64,000 bases of DNA from Vulcanisaeta souniana JCM 11219 (lineage in GTDB: Archaea; Thermoproteota; Thermoprotei; Thermoproteales; Thermocladiaceae), in contig NZ_AP026830.1 in assembly GCF_026000775.1 (NCBI RefSeq), forward strand, positions 1,077,056-1,141,055, read 5' to 3'. The notes beneath the pieces were generated by a model. That model was given only the letters and a program-made list of their open reading frames with translations. It was not told the origin of the DNA and searched no databases. The position numbers and the translations under genes are program-made. Of the stretch, positions 52,565-62,210 are shown piece after piece (the stretch's first letter is position 1; every line of letters begins with the position of its first letter).

Positions 52565-54028
52565 ATGAAGATAGACGAATTATTGAGGGAGTATAGGTCT
52601 GTGTGGGCAATTGATCACGCAAGGTCATTACTGGAGTGGGACTTGGAGGTTAACATGCCAGTTGAGGGCACCGCCGCACGCGGTGAGGCACTGGCGCAAT
52701 TAACCCTGATCCGGAGGGAGTACCTACTTCGGCTTAGAGATTTGGTTAGTAAGTATAGGGATTTCAAGGACCTCAGCGACCTTGAAAAGGGCGTGATTAG
52801 AGTTCTAGATAGGGAATTGAAGTATTATACCCTGATACCTCCTGAGGTACTTGAGGAGCTTGATAGGACAGCAACAAAGGCAGCCGTCATCTGGAGAGAG
52901 GCCAGGAGGGAATCCAACTTCAGTAAGTTTAAGCCGTATTTATCGAAGATCCTTGAGTTGGAGAGAACTATTGCGGATAAGCTTGGTTATGAGGGGCACC
53001 CATACAATGCACTCCTTGACTTATATGAAGAGGGATTCACAGTTAATGACGCTGATCATGTCTTTAACACATTACTTCCCAACCTAAAGGCGTTGCTTGA
53101 TAAGATAATGAGCGAGGGCAAGTACCCAAGTAGGCATCCGCTTGAGGATGTGCCCTATGATGTAAATGTAATGAAGTCAATCAATGAGGAATTACTTAGG
53201 GTACTGGAGATGCCTGTGGGTAGTAGGTTCAGGATGGATGTATCGGCCCACCCATTCACAACAGGTATATCAATCAATGATGTGAGGATAACCACTAGGT
53301 ATGAGGGAAGGGACTTTAGGTCAACCATGTTCTCCGTTATCCATGAGAGCGGGCATGCAATGTATGAGTTAATGATTGACCCATCCCTTGATATGACGCC
53401 AGTGGGCCGTGGTGTCTCCATGGGCGTTCATGAAAGCCAATCTAGGTTTTGGGAGAATATTATTGGTAGGAGTAGGGAGTTTGTGCATTTAATATACCCG
53501 TTACTCAAGGAGAGGTTGCCGTTCCTTAGGGACTATAGCGAGGAGGATATTTATAGGTACTTCAATATTGTTAGGCCGAGCCTGATTAGGGTTGATGCTG
53601 ATGAGGTTACGTATAACTTCCACATAGCCCTTCGTTATGAGGTTGAGAAAGGATTGATAGCTGGTAAGCTTGATGTGTCTGACTTGCCGTCATTATGGAA
53701 TGACTTTATGGATAAGTACCTGGGTGTTAGGCCTAGGAATGATGCTGAGGGTGTTCTTCAGGATATTCATTGGTCCCAGGGATCCTTCGGCTACTTCCCA
53801 ACCTACACGCTGGGTAATGTTGTTGCTGGCATGATATATGCAAAGCTACCTGGGCTTAGGGATAAGGTCGCGGGCAGGAGGTTTAATGAGATTAGGGAGT
53901 TCCTTAGGGATAAGATCTGTAAGTATGGTGCCATATATCCACCCAAGGAGTTGCTGATGAGGTCATTTAACGACACGTATAACCCAACTTACCTGCTTAA
54001 TTACTTACGTGAGAAGTACCTTGGTTGA
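52565..54028 (+). CDS. carboxypeptidase Taq (M32 metallopeptidase)
   Basis: 487 residues from ATG 52565 (MKIDELLREYRSVWAIDHAR); TTAATTAG lies about 27 nt upstream. The zinc-binding HEXXH is in VIHESGHAMYEL (about residue 262) with the third ligand Glu in GVHESQSRFWENII. WDLEVNMPVEGTAARGEALA is the family's N-terminal hallmark. It removes C-terminal residues from peptides in the cytoplasm. Length agrees with thermophilic M32 enzymes (about 500). Confidence 0.95.
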   Translation: MKIDELLREYRSVWAIDHARSLLEWDLEVNMPVEGTAARGEALAQLTLIRREYLLRLRDLVSKYRDFKDLSDLEKGVIRVLDRELKYYTLIPPEVLEELDRTATKAAVIWREARRESNFSKFKPYLSKILELERTIADKLGYEGHPYNALLDLYEEGFTVNDADHVFNTLLPNLKALLDKIMSEGKYPSRHPLEDVPYDVNVMKSINEELLRVLEMPVGSRFRMDVSAHPFTTGISINDVRITTRYEGRDFRSTMFSVIHESGHAMYELMIDPSLDMTPVGRGVSMGVHESQSRFWENIIGRSREFVHLIYPLLKERLPFLRDYSEEDIYRYFNIVRPSLIRVDADEVTYNFHIALRYEVEKGLIAGKLDVSDLPSLWNDFMDKYLGVRPRNDAEGVLQDIHWSQGSFGYFPTYTLGNVVAGMIYAKLPGLRDKVAGRRFNEIREFLRDKICKYGAIYPPKELLMRSFNDTYNPTYLLNYLREKYLG

Positions 54029-54084
54029 GACTTATTGGGTTCTTAAAAAAGACTTAAAAGGTATTGATTGTTCATCATTGATGT

Positions 54085-55185
54085 ATGGGGATTGATATTG
54101 AGGAATTGAAAAGTAAGATAAACCCAAGGCTGAGGCCAATAATATGGCGAGACAGTGACAACACCCTAGTATTACTTGACCAAAGAAAGCTACCCTTTGA
54201 GGAGACGTACGTGGAGTTACGGGATCCACAATCCACAGCCGACGCAATTAGGCAAATGATAGTCCGCGGAGCACCGGCGATAGGAATAACCGCGGCCTAC
54301 GGAATGGTGCTAGCCATAGCCCATGGCAATGCATCAACACTTGATGAAGCTCTCAATGAACTAGCGAGGGCTAGAGACGCTTTGAATGCCGCAAGACCAA
54401 CTGCTCAAAACCTATTCTGGGCTACGGAAAGGATGCTTAGTACGGCCAGTAACGCCATACATAACGGTAGCGCCAAGAGCGTGAGAGAATTACTTGGCGT
54501 AATGAAGAGGGAGGCTAAGGCTATATTTGATGAGGAGTTTGACGCAGAATTAAGAATGGGGATTTATGGTCTTGAGAAGGTAAATGACGGAGACACCATA
54601 CTGACACAGTGTAATGCGGGTGGTCTAGCCACAGGTACAGGTATTGGCACTGCCACGGCACCAATAAGGGTTGCGCATGCACTGGGTATTAGGGTCTCCG
54701 TGATTGCGCCTGAAACAAGGCCTTGGCTTCAGGGCGCCAGGTTAACCGTGTATGAACTTATGGCTGATGGTATACCGGTCACGTTGATAGCTGATACGGC
54801 AGTTGGTTACGTAATGTATAGGGGTATGGTGAATAGTGTAATGGTTGGTGCAGATAGGATACTCAGGGATGGGCATGTTTATAATAAGATCGGCACTTTT
54901 AAGGAGGCCGTGATCGCCCATGAGCTCGGTATACCATTTTACGCCATAGCGCCTTCATCAACCTTCGACCTAAGGAGTAGGGTTGAGGATGTGAAGATTG
55001 AGGAGAGGGATCCGGATGAGGTTAGGAAGATAAGGGGTGTTCCAATAGCCCCTGAGAATGTCCCTGTGTTTAACCCAGTGTTTGATGTTACGCCTCCTAA
55101 GTACGTGACCGCACTAATAACTGAGAGGGGAATTATATACCCGCCCTTTGACAAGAATGTGCCTAGGGTATTAAGCGTTAGATAA
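54085..55185 (+). CDS. mtnA: S-methyl-5-thioribose-1-phosphate isomerase (aIF2B-like)
   Basis: 366 residues. Motifs: [36 protein letters not shown] with the catalytic Cys, [17 protein letters not shown] and [19 protein letters not shown] with the catalytic Asp. It isomerises methylthioribose-1-phosphate in methionine salvage. Archaeal relatives include ribose-1,5-bisphosphate isomerase and aIF2B subunits, but the pattern here is that of MtnA. The 3' end overlaps the convergent reductase by 15 nt. Confidence 0.9.
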   Translation: MGIDIEELKSKINPRLRPIIWRDSDNTLVLLDQRKLPFEETYVELRDPQSTADAIRQMIVRGAPAIGITAAYGMVLAIAHGNASTLDEALNELARARDALNAARPTAQNLFWATERMLSTASNAIHNGSAKSVRELLGVMKREAKAIFDEEFDAELRMGIYGLEKVNDGDTILTQCNAGGLATGTGIGTATAPIRVAHALGIRVSVIAPETRPWLQGARLTVYELMADGIPVTLIADTAVGYVMYRGMVNSVMVGADRILRDGHVYNKIGTFKEAVIAHELGIPFYAIAPSSTFDLRSRVEDVKIEERDPDEVRKIRGVPIAPENVPVFNPVFDVTPPKYVTALITERGIIYPPFDKNVPRVLSVR

Positions 55186-56547
55186 CCATTTAAGGGATAA
55201 ACCAAGTCCCCTTGCATACTCCCTATATGCGTTCACCACCTTTCCATACCAACTGGACAAGGCGCTGGGATCCGTTGGGTATGTCTCGTATAAAGACTTT
55301 ATCTCATTCATGTACCTCAACGCAAGCCTTAATTTGGATGCGACGTCAGGTACCTTCATTAGGCGTAGGCCTATTTTCAACTTGTCAATAAATGATAACT
55401 CCAATGAACCCCTCTCTGATATTTCCAATACCTCGTCCTCAGTGAGGAGCCTTGCCCTTAGACCTCTGTTGAGTTGATCATCAGTGAGCGTCTGAAGCAT
55501 TAACCTAAACACGTCAAGCATTGCCTGCTTTGTGCCATAGGCCTTCAAGTACTCAAGGTTATACTTCCACAAGCCCCTCTCTGATACGTCGTTCCTCTCA
55601 AAGGCATCAATCACGGCCTTTGAAGCCAACTCAGCCGAGAGAAGGGCAGGCCCTATACCGCCACCATGTACTGGGTTCACGGTAACCGCGGCATCACCAA
55701 CCGCAAGGAATCCATTGGCTACTAGCGATGGTAATGGCCTACGTGTCGGTACAATACCACCACCCACATGAATTATCTTCCTACCCCTAGTGTATTGGCT
55801 GTTGGCTAGGTACCTATCGTAATTATGCCTCGGGTTTATACCATTCTCCTCACTTAGTTTACCCCATAGACCAAGCCCAATGTTCATTGTGTTTGAACTC
55901 TTCGGAAACAACCACCAGTAACCACCAGGAGCTATTTTAGAATCAAGGTATATCCTTATGTACTCTGGTCTCTCGATCTCATAATCAACCTGTATCACCT
56001 CCCTATACGCATTAGAGACGTCCTCAGGTAATAATGGTTCCGAAACCCACCATTCGCGGGGAAGCCTACTTCTGACGACGGCGCCAACGCCGCTGGCGTC
56101 AATGACGACCTTAGCCTTGAAATCCTCAACAGAACCGTTAGGCTTCAAGACCTTAATGCCGGTAACTGAACCATTCTCTATTATTGGTCCCTGAACCTTA
56201 TGGTTATCGAGCACATGAACACCAGCCCTCTCAGCCTCTCCTATAAGCCACCTAGCCCATTTAGCCATGTCTAGTCCGAAGCCCTTGCCGAGAACCACGT
56301 ACTTTATGGATAGGTCAGGACTATAGAGCTCCGCGCCTTCATACCGTATCATGAAGACGTCACTCGGTGGCTTAATTACCATTCGATCAATGTGGTGAAC
56401 ACCGATGGCATCACCCGTAGTCTTGAACACCTTGTTCCTGCTCTTCATCTCTATGAGGGCTACATTAAAACCTGCCTTGGCAAGTATATATGAGGCATAG
56501 GAACCACCTGTGCCTGCGCCAACCACTATAACATCAAAATTCTCCAT
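55171..56547 (-). CDS. geranylgeranyl reductase-family flavoprotein
   Basis: 458 residues. FAD-binding [21 protein letters not shown], a second dinucleotide region [16 protein letters not shown], a [17 protein letters not shown] strand and the FAD-contact [20 protein letters not shown] are as in digeranylgeranylglycerophospholipid reductases. The enzyme saturates isoprenoid chains of archaeal lipids or a quinone side chain. The longer C-terminus (about 90 residues, helical) resembles crenarchaeal members. CTTAAATTTC lies 27 nt before the ATG. Confidence 0.85.
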   Translation of the reverse strand: MENFDVIVVGAGTGGSYASYILAKAGFNVALIEMKSRNKVFKTTGDAIGVHHIDRMVIKPPSDVFMIRYEGAELYSPDLSIKYVVLGKGFGLDMAKWARWLIGEAERAGVHVLDNHKVQGPIIENGSVTGIKVLKPNGSVEDFKAKVVIDASGVGAVVRSRLPREWWVSEPLLPEDVSNAYREVIQVDYEIERPEYIRIYLDSKIAPGGYWWLFPKSSNTMNIGLGLWGKLSEENGINPRHNYDRYLANSQYTRGRKIIHVGGGIVPTRRPLPSLVANGFLAVGDAAVTVNPVHGGGIGPALLSAELASKAVIDAFERNDVSERGLWKYNLEYLKAYGTKQAMLDVFRLMLQTLTDDQLNRGLRARLLTEDEVLEISERGSLELSFIDKLKIGLRLMKVPDVASKLRLALRYMNEIKSLYETYPTDPSALSSWYGKVVNAYREYARGLGLSLKWLSNA

Positions 56548-56602
56548 ACCAACAACGATGTGCTGAAGGAAATTTAAGTATTAAGGGCTTAGTAGCGATT
56601 AA

Positions 56603-57292
56603 TTACTTGATTGGCAATTGTAAAATCTCGCCTGGCTTTAGAATGAATACCTTAACGTCGGGAAGCATTGACTCCGCAAGTTCCTTAAACTGCTGTGGGT
56701 CCTGCTTAATGTCTGGGAATGTATTGTAATGCATTGGTATTGCTGCCCTCGGCCTCAATAGTGTTAATGCGTAGGCTGCTTGCCTGGGATCCATGGTGAA
56801 GAGGCTGCCTATTGGTAGCATGGCGACATCAATCTTAAATAACTTGCCCAGTAGGTCCATCTCGCTGAAGAGCCCCGTGTCCCCAGCATGGTATATCGTG
56901 GCCTCGGGGGCCTTTATTATGAAACCCACGGGCACTCCCCTGCTGGAGCTATGTAGCGCAGGTGTTACGTAAACCTCGACTTCACTCGATAACTTAGCAA
57001 AACCACCAACATTCATACCTATGGTGTTCTTAACACCCTGCTCGCTCAGGTAATTCACTAGTTCGAATACGCCGATAACAGTGGCATTGGTCCTCTTGGC
57101 TATATCCACGGTCTCGCCCAAATGATCAAAGTGGTCATGCGTTACGAGAATGTAATCAACACTCGTAACTTCATTAAGGGATACCGGAGATAGTGGGTTT
57201 GAGATCCATGGATCTATTAGTATCTTCTTTCCGCTTAGCATTATCTCGAAGGCCGCATGACCAAGCCATTTAATGTATGATTGCGCACTCAT
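56603..57292 (-). CDS. metallo-beta-lactamase-fold hydrolase (UPF0173)
   Basis: 229 residues. IKWLGHAAFEIMLSGKKILIDPWI opens the fold; VTHDHFDHLGETVDIA is the HxHxDH metal site, IYHAGDTGLFSEM and AIPMHYNTFPDIK provide other metal ligands. It matches UPF0173/UlaG-like proteins that hydrolyse phospho-lactones or cyclic nucleotides; the substrate here is unknown. CTTATTTAAC lies about 27 nt upstream. Confidence 0.85.
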   Translation of the reverse strand: MSAQSYIKWLGHAAFEIMLSGKKILIDPWISNPLSPVSLNEVTSVDYILVTHDHFDHLGETVDIAKRTNATVIGVFELVNYLSEQGVKNTIGMNVGGFAKLSSEVEVYVTPALHSSSRGVPVGFIIKAPEATIYHAGDTGLFSEMDLLGKLFKIDVAMLPIGSLFTMDPRQAAYALTLLRPRAAIPMHYNTFPDIKQDPQQFKELAESMLPDVKVFILKPGEILQLPIK

Positions 57293-57332
57293 TAACCTAG
57301 GTAGTTCCTAATGTTAAATAAGTTTTACGCGA

Positions 57333-57617
57333 TCACCTCCTCTTAATTGTGAGGAGGAGCTTGATGGCCCTTGAGTGCGGTGCGTATATCATTAAGTCAT
57401 CAATTGCAATACCATACTTGTCTACCAATGCCTTTATTAATTCATTAATACTGGCAAACCTCATTGGTTGTTCAAGGTATATCTTTATACTGACCTCAAG
57501 CCCTTGTTTCGAATCCCTTACACTAACCCGCGTGAACTTCAATGACTTCGTCTCAAGGTTCTTAAGTACTTTATCCACAAGCTCCTTTAATTCGCGTTGT
57601 ATTGATGATGCCACCAC
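57333..57617 (-). CDS. small hypothetical protein
   Basis: 94 residues from GTG 57617; TTTAATAATATTC lies about 27 nt upstream. The pattern is helix, two or three beta strands and helices (LKELVDKVLKNLETK, EVSIKIYLEQP, ELIKALVDKYG). The fold may be KH- or ACT-like, but no family is recognised. Gene neighbours are Hjc and the UPF0173 hydrolase, on the same strand. Confidence 0.6.
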   Translation of the reverse strand: MVASSIQRELKELVDKVLKNLETKSLKFTRVSVRDSKQGLEVSIKIYLEQPMRFASINELIKALVDKYGIAIDDLMIYAPHSRAIKLLLTIKRR

Positions 57618-57664
57618 TAATCCATTTAATGAATATTATTAAAGATTAATTGTTACTGGCTGGG

Positions 57665-58084
57665 TTACTTTAGGTATTCCATTAATGACTTGCTCATGTA
57701 CTTGTTGATCAATTGCTCAAGTGTATAGGCATTACCTAAATCCTCGGGTTTAACGAGAAGGCCCTCCTTACTCGTGACAGGGAGGAAACGCCAATCGTCT
57801 CCCCTAAACTTTATGGCAACGTAGGCATCGCCCTTAGCCCTCTGGGCAAACTCAAGTAGTCTGGCTATCTTCTCCTCCTCGATTCTTATGGGGTTTCTTT
57901 CTGATCTGTACTTAGCCTCGAATATTAATACGAAGCCAGGGCCCATGGCGACTATATCAGGTACAAACCTCTTCCTAACGCCACCGCCCGATGAGCAACC
58001 CCTGAGAACGGCTAGGCCCATATCCCATAACTTATTTGCCAAAGCCCTCTCGTGTGCCGAACCCTTTCTCTTTGGCAGACTCAT
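57665..58084 (-). CDS. hjc: Holliday junction resolvase Hjc
   Basis: 139 residues. The signature RKGSAHERALANKLWDMG contains the catalytic Glu; VLRGCSSGGGVRKRFVPDIV has the metal Asp and FEAKYRSE the ExK. It cuts four-way junctions as a homodimer. Length (about 140) matches archaeal Hjc. It lies four bases downstream of the unknown gene at 58088, which in turn follows TBP, forming one operon. Confidence 0.95.
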   Translation of the reverse strand: MSLPKRKGSAHERALANKLWDMGLAVLRGCSSGGGVRKRFVPDIVAMGPGFVLIFEAKYRSERNPIRIEEEKIARLLEFAQRAKGDAYVAIKFRGDDWRFLPVTSKEGLLVKPEDLGNAYTLEQLINKYMSKSLMEYLK

Positions 58085-58087
58085 GAT

Positions 58088-58792
58088 TTAGTCAACCCTC
58101 ATCTCCCTAACTAAGTCCACGCTTGGGCATAATAGGATGCATAGTGGATTTATTGATTTGCCACAGAAGTCGCAGTTGGCATTTATGATTAGTTTATTAT
58201 CGTCAGTGGAATTGCTCCTGGTGATACTGTTATACATCTCTGCTGTTTTTATGTCATAGGTGAACACGAGCCGTGAGCGGGAGACCAAGTCTATGCTGTT
58301 TACCGTACCCCCTCTAATTAATACATATAAGTCCCCCCCTGAGTCCACGTAGTCGATTAGCCAATTAACAATGGGTTTTGGTATCCCTCCAGGCAATATG
58401 GGAACCCTGTTGCTGATTACAGGGTCTATAAATAACTCATTGGGTAGGTTGAGTAGGTGTGGCCTTAATTCCATGAATTTCGTCAATGCATCCAGCGTAA
58501 GCCCAACGACCGTGTTTACGAGACTCGTCACATACCTAAGCCAGGAATAACCAACACCAGGGCCCAGTATTATTATGGATCTGTCAAATGTGTTGATTGC
58601 CCTTGGTATTTTTGCGTGAAGTTCATCATTGATCCTGACAATACCGATTACCTCCTTACCCAGGGACTTTATTTTTCTAACCAGCGTTGTGTTGACCTCG
58701 TTATTTATCTCAATTGCTAATTTACCCGTAAACACTAACCTTGGTATTCGCCCTATGTCCTGGTCAATAACAGGCACTGCCTCCAGGTACAT
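58088..58792 (-). CDS. conserved-looking hypothetical protein with Cys cluster
   Basis: 234 residues between TBP and Hjc in one operon (3-nt and 3-nt gaps). The N-terminal two thirds are alpha/beta (RLVFTGKLAIEINNEVNTTL, SIIILGPGVGYSWLRYVTSL). A C-terminal Cys cluster, INANCDFCGKSINPLCILLCP, gives CxxC and CxxxxC spacing that could bind zinc or an iron-sulfur cluster. I do not recognise the family. Context with TBP and a resolvase suggests information processing. Confidence 0.6.
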   Translation of the reverse strand: MYLEAVPVIDQDIGRIPRLVFTGKLAIEINNEVNTTLVRKIKSLGKEVIGIVRINDELHAKIPRAINTFDRSIIILGPGVGYSWLRYVTSLVNTVVGLTLDALTKFMELRPHLLNLPNELFIDPVISNRVPILPGGIPKPIVNWLIDYVDSGGDLYVLIRGGTVNSIDLVSRSRLVFTYDIKTAEMYNSITRSNSTDDNKLIINANCDFCGKSINPLCILLCPSVDLVREMRVD

Positions 58793-58794
58793 AA

Positions 58795-59373
58795 CTAAAA
58801 CTCCTCCTCTTCCTTACTGACCTCCTCATACAACGCCCCTATGTCTTTAAGCACATCATGAATCTTAAAAACTGCGTCCTTAACCTGCATCTCCTTCTTG
58901 GCGCCTGTGCACACTATCTTTCCGGAGCTGAATATTAGGAGGACGACCTTTGGGTCATCCATCCTATAGATTAGGCCAGGAAACTGCTCGGGCTCGTACA
59001 TCGAGTTCTCGAGCATCAAGGCCGACTTCTCAATATCGACCTCTGCATGCAGGTTGCCGGAGGCCACTATGTTCTGTACCTGAATCTCCGGCGTGATTGG
59101 TACGTCAGCCCCATGCTCATTAAGCAACCTAACTAACTCCTTAACGGCTCTCTTAAGTTCATTCTCACTCTTAGCACCCGTGCACACCATCTTACCCGTC
59201 CTAAAGATCAACGCGGATATTTTTGGCCTCTGAAGCCTGAGGATCAAGCCAGGGAATTGCTCGGGGTTATACTCAGCCGCGGGGAGCCTCTCTGCGAGCT
59301 TGTCAAGGTCTAAATCAACGCCAAGATTTACCGTAGCAACAATATTCTCAATACGATAGGTGGGATTTGGCAT
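58795..59373 (-). CDS. tbp: TATA-box-binding protein
   Basis: 192 residues made of two direct repeats of about 90 residues, each with YNPEQFPGLILRL / YEPEQFPGLIYRM and GKMVCTGAK / GKIVCTGAK. The last residues are acidic (EEVSKEEEEF), as in crenarchaeal TBPs. It bends promoter DNA and recruits TFB and RNA polymerase. GGTTTTTTAAGTG lies 26 nt before the ATG, so its own gene uses a strong TATA element. First gene of the TBP-unknown-Hjc operon. Confidence 0.98.
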   Translation of the reverse strand: MPNPTYRIENIVATVNLGVDLDLDKLAERLPAAEYNPEQFPGLILRLQRPKISALIFRTGKMVCTGAKSENELKRAVKELVRLLNEHGADVPITPEIQVQNIVASGNLHAEVDIEKSALMLENSMYEPEQFPGLIYRMDDPKVVLLIFSSGKIVCTGAKKEMQVKDAVFKIHDVLKDIGALYEEVSKEEEEF

Positions 59374-59498
59374 TATTCATGATTTAAAAAAGCACTTAAA
59401 AAACCTTTCCGACACAACCATAGGCGTAATACCAAACTCATGGAGGTTATGAAGTATAGTTTATAAATGGGTGCATTAAGTCAATTAATCGATCAGGC

Positions 59499-59849
59499 AT
59501 GGGTGGAAAGAAGAAACCAACATTATCACAATTAGCCAAGAAACAGGACAAGCAACAACCGGCGCCGGCGAAGCCGGCAGCCAAGGGCAGGAAGACGACA
59601 GCTGAGGAAAGACAAACCGCCAAAGCCTCCCTGGTGGAGCCTAAACTACTCAGTGACGTTGAGAAGGAGGTCACGAAATGGGAGTACGTAACGCCATACT
59701 TGGTGGCGAATAGATTCAACACAAAGATAAGTGTTGCCTACCAAATATTGAGGACGCTCGCGGGCAAGGGAACACTGGTACTCGTTTCAAAGGGACACAG
59801 GACAGAGGTATACACGACACCGGAGCGGCTTAGGCAGATCGCCGCATAG
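59499..59849 (+). CDS. rps25e: 30S ribosomal protein eS25
   Basis: 116 residues. A basic, Lys/Pro/Ala-rich N-terminus is followed by the winged-helix S25e core: LLSDVEKEVTKWEYVTPYLV, ANRFNTKISVAYQILRTL and the wing VLVSKGHRTEVYT. GTTTATAAATG lies about 35 nt upstream, leaving a short leader. The stop lies three bases from the end of the convergent gene. Confidence 0.95.
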   Translation: MGGKKKPTLSQLAKKQDKQQPAPAKPAAKGRKTTAEERQTAKASLVEPKLLSDVEKEVTKWEYVTPYLVANRFNTKISVAYQILRTLAGKGTLVLVSKGHRTEVYTTPERLRQIAA

Positions 59850-59851
59850 GA

Positions 59852-60727
59852 CTAGGTGAATAGGGAGTCAAGTCTGACCTTAACAAAATCCTTGGGTAAT
59901 TCCTTAATCCTATTAACCACGCCAGGTTCCACGACTTCCACAAGCCCCATTTTCCTAAGTGCCCTTAAAACACTATCCTCAATCCTAAGCGTACTCTCAT
60001 TAATGCCACCAAACTGCTTGGCTATATCGATCTTTAGCCTCAACTCACCAACACTCCAGTACCTATATAAGTAGGTCAACATCGCCATGGCCACCTTGAG
60101 GGCATCCTCCCTATTCTGCGGTAATTCCTCGCCAATAACCCTCCTAAGCGCCGCCACAAGGCTATCCGTTGATGTGAAGGAAAAATCATAATTCTCAGGC
60201 CTCTCAATGTTTATGGCAGGGCTACTTACCCCACCAGTCTCATTAGGCTTAGTACTACCCTCCTCAGTGGTTGCTTCACCATGCTCCTCCACCTTGGTGG
60301 GTTCCTGCCTTTGCGGAGTCTCCGCCTTACTTGGTTGCTCAGGGGCGCTTTCCCTAATTTCACTGGATTCCCTTGTCTCGGTCTGTCTTTCCTCCTTAAT
60401 TACCTCAAGGATACTCGAACTCCTGCTGGTTCTTTGCCTGGTTTGGCGTTTAACGGGCGCTACGGCTTTTGCCGGTTCCCCAGGCACCTCTATGTATGTT
60501 GGTATTGATAATTTAATGTCATTGCCTCCAATCCTCATTGTACCAACCACGTACTCCCCTGATGATTTGAGTTTCTTTTCACGAATTAATTCCCTGATAA
60601 GTAGGTAAAGTAGTACATTACCAATCTTATTTGCGGATGCCCACTTCAATAGATCCTGGTGGCTAACCCTCTTGCTCCTCATTATGTATGTGCTCAGTGA
60701 GATCTTCAAATCCTCAAAACCAACCAC
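59852..60727 (-). CDS. hypothetical protein: two helical domains joined by acidic linker
   Basis: 291 residues. The N-terminal ~90 residues (MVGFEDLKISLSTYIMRSKR, VSHQDLLKWASANK) look like a winged helix. Residues ~95-190 are disordered, rich in Glu, Thr, Ser, Pro and Arg. The C-terminal ~100 residues (ALRRVIGEELPQNREDALKV, AMAMLTYLYRYWSVGELRLK, RIEDSVLRALRKMGLVEVV) form a second helical, probably DNA-binding domain. No family recognised. It appears to share a promoter with a membrane regulator gene. Confidence 0.6.
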   Translation of the reverse strand: MVGFEDLKISLSTYIMRSKRVSHQDLLKWASANKIGNVLLYLLIRELIREKKLKSSGEYVVGTMRIGGNDIKLSIPTYIEVPGEPAKAVAPVKRQTRQRTSRSSSILEVIKEERQTETRESSEIRESAPEQPSKAETPQRQEPTKVEEHGEATTEEGSTKPNETGGVSSPAINIERPENYDFSFTSTDSLVAALRRVIGEELPQNREDALKVAMAMLTYLYRYWSVGELRLKIDIAKQFGGINESTLRIEDSVLRALRKMGLVEVVEPGVVNRIKELPKDFVKVRLDSLFT

Positions 60728-60749
60728 AGTAATTCTCTCCCGAAAGAAC

Positions 60750-60762
60750 TCTTTTATACTTA
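60750..60762. promoter_or_regulatory. shared bidirectional TATA element
   Basis: CTTTTATACT at 60751-60760 lies 27 nt from both ATG 60727 (minus) and ATG 60782 (plus). A second A/T stretch (CTATAAG) follows and could fine-tune the plus side. Confidence 0.5.
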
Positions 60763-60781
60763 CTCTATAAGTATTGCTACA

Positions 60782-61594
60782 ATGAGTAGGGACTTTGATG
60801 ATTTTAGTGTCATATTATTGAGACCAAGGAGAGTGCAGATACTTAGGTTATTGATTAGTCAGGGTACCATGAAGATCTCGGACATTAGGAAATTATTGAA
60901 TGCGCCCGCCTCGTCTCTTTACTATGACATTGAGATCTTGAAGGCCAATGGACTTATCATTAAGGATGGCCCGTACGTAAAGATAACCAGTAAGGGAAGG
61001 GCATTAATTGAGAAAGCCGATGGGATATTGGCTCAAGGCCCCAGGAAACCTGGTGCAAAGTCCGAGGAATTAACCAATATTCTACTTATGAGGCCGCTGA
61101 CGATAAACATGTATAGGCTTGGACCAAACGCCCTCCTTATCTACTCAACCATAATAATAGTCCTTGGGTTAGTTATGGCATTCATGCAGGGTTATGAATT
61201 ATTACTACTTATCTTCGTTGAGAGTAATTACCTAGTGCCTGTCGGTATAACCACCGTGTCGATACTGGCCTACCTAGGCATTGCACTATTCATTTACAGG
61301 TATTTGCTTAGTAGCGAGATCATAGACCTCAAGTTACTGAGCGGGATCCTCGCCTCGTTGATACCGATGTCATTATACCCAACAATAATGACGTTAATAA
61401 CGCCCTGGGTGGCACCATTACCGCTCTCCATAATTGACGCCCTACTGAAGGCTTTATTGCCCCTCGCCAGCTTAATAGTACTTGCCACCGTGCTCTCAAT
61501 GACCTCGGGAAAACCCGTGGAGTACTCCCTGCTTTTTGAAACGATTTTCCTACTAATACCATCAGTCATAATATACATTGCCCTGTTTAAGTGA
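60782..61594 (+). CDS. membrane protein with N-terminal winged-helix domain
   Basis: 270 residues. Residues ~10-80 are an ArsR-type winged helix (LLRPRRVQILRLLISQGTMK, PASSLYYDIEILKANGLIIK). The rest has about five membrane helices, starting at ~120. Archaea have many such membrane-bound HTH proteins, and their ligands are mostly unknown. It overlaps the methyltransferase gene by four bases, so the two are translationally coupled. Confidence 0.75.
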   Translation: MSRDFDDFSVILLRPRRVQILRLLISQGTMKISDIRKLLNAPASSLYYDIEILKANGLIIKDGPYVKITSKGRALIEKADGILAQGPRKPGAKSEELTNILLMRPLTINMYRLGPNALLIYSTIIIVLGLVMAFMQGYELLLLIFVESNYLVPVGITTVSILAYLGIALFIYRYLLSSEIIDLKLLSGILASLIPMSLYPTIMTLITPWVAPLPLSIIDALLKALLPLASLIVLATVLSMTSGKPVEYSLLFETIFLLIPSVIIYIALFK

Positions 61595-62199
61595 AGATGA
61601 GGATCGTAATACTAGACAACGTTTACTCCCCAGCTGAGGACTCATGGCAAACGGCTGAGTTGCTTAGCTGGATCGTGGGTAATTACGTGAGTAATGAAGA
61701 GCCGCGGGTAATAGATGTAGGTTCAGGCACCGGTGTATTGGCATTAACGGCACTACTGAGCGCAATGAATAAGGGGCGCGTCGCGTGGATCATCGCAATA
61801 GATCATGATCGCAGCGCCGCAATTAACACTAGAATTAACCTCGCTAATAACGGGCTTTATCAATATGCTGACGTCGTTTCGATGAATGTCCTCGATGCGA
61901 TTAGAGGTGGAGTTCGTATTGACGTTATTGTTAGTAACCCTCCATATCTCCCTGGTAGTTGGGATGAGGATTGGAGGATATTCGGCGGCCCCGATGGTAA
62001 TAATGTGACCAGGCAATTAATAACCCATGCATGTGGCGGTAATGCCCTCCTAATTGTGTTAACGCAGTCCTCCTTGTCGAATTGGGAGGAAACCACTAAA
62101 TTACTGAGGGATTGCAATTATAGGTTGGTCATGATTAAGGCATCTCATTATTTTTTCGAGGATATAATAACCATGGTCTTTTTGAAGGTTAACCATTGA
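61591..62199 (+). CDS. HemK/Mtq2-like class I methyltransferase
   Basis: 202 residues (GTG 61591 or ATG 61597). It begins YSPAEDSWQTAELL, with SAM-binding VIDVGSGTGVLALTAL, an acidic AIDHDRSAAINTR and catalytic VIVSNPPYLPGSW. NPPY with the YxPxEDS start is typical of the archaeal/eukaryotic HemK2 (Mtq2) group, which methylates the Gln of GGQ in release factor aRF1. Small-molecule or rRNA methylation is less likely but possible. Confidence 0.85.
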   Translation: MKMRIVILDNVYSPAEDSWQTAELLSWIVGNYVSNEEPRVIDVGSGTGVLALTALLSAMNKGRVAWIIAIDHDRSAAINTRINLANNGLYQYADVVSMNVLDAIRGGVRIDVIVSNPPYLPGSWDEDWRIFGGPDGNNVTRQLITHACGGNALLIVLTQSSLSNWEETTKLLRDCNYRLVMIKASHYFFEDIITMVFLKVNH

Positions 62200-62210
62200 T
62201 TTTAGGGATA

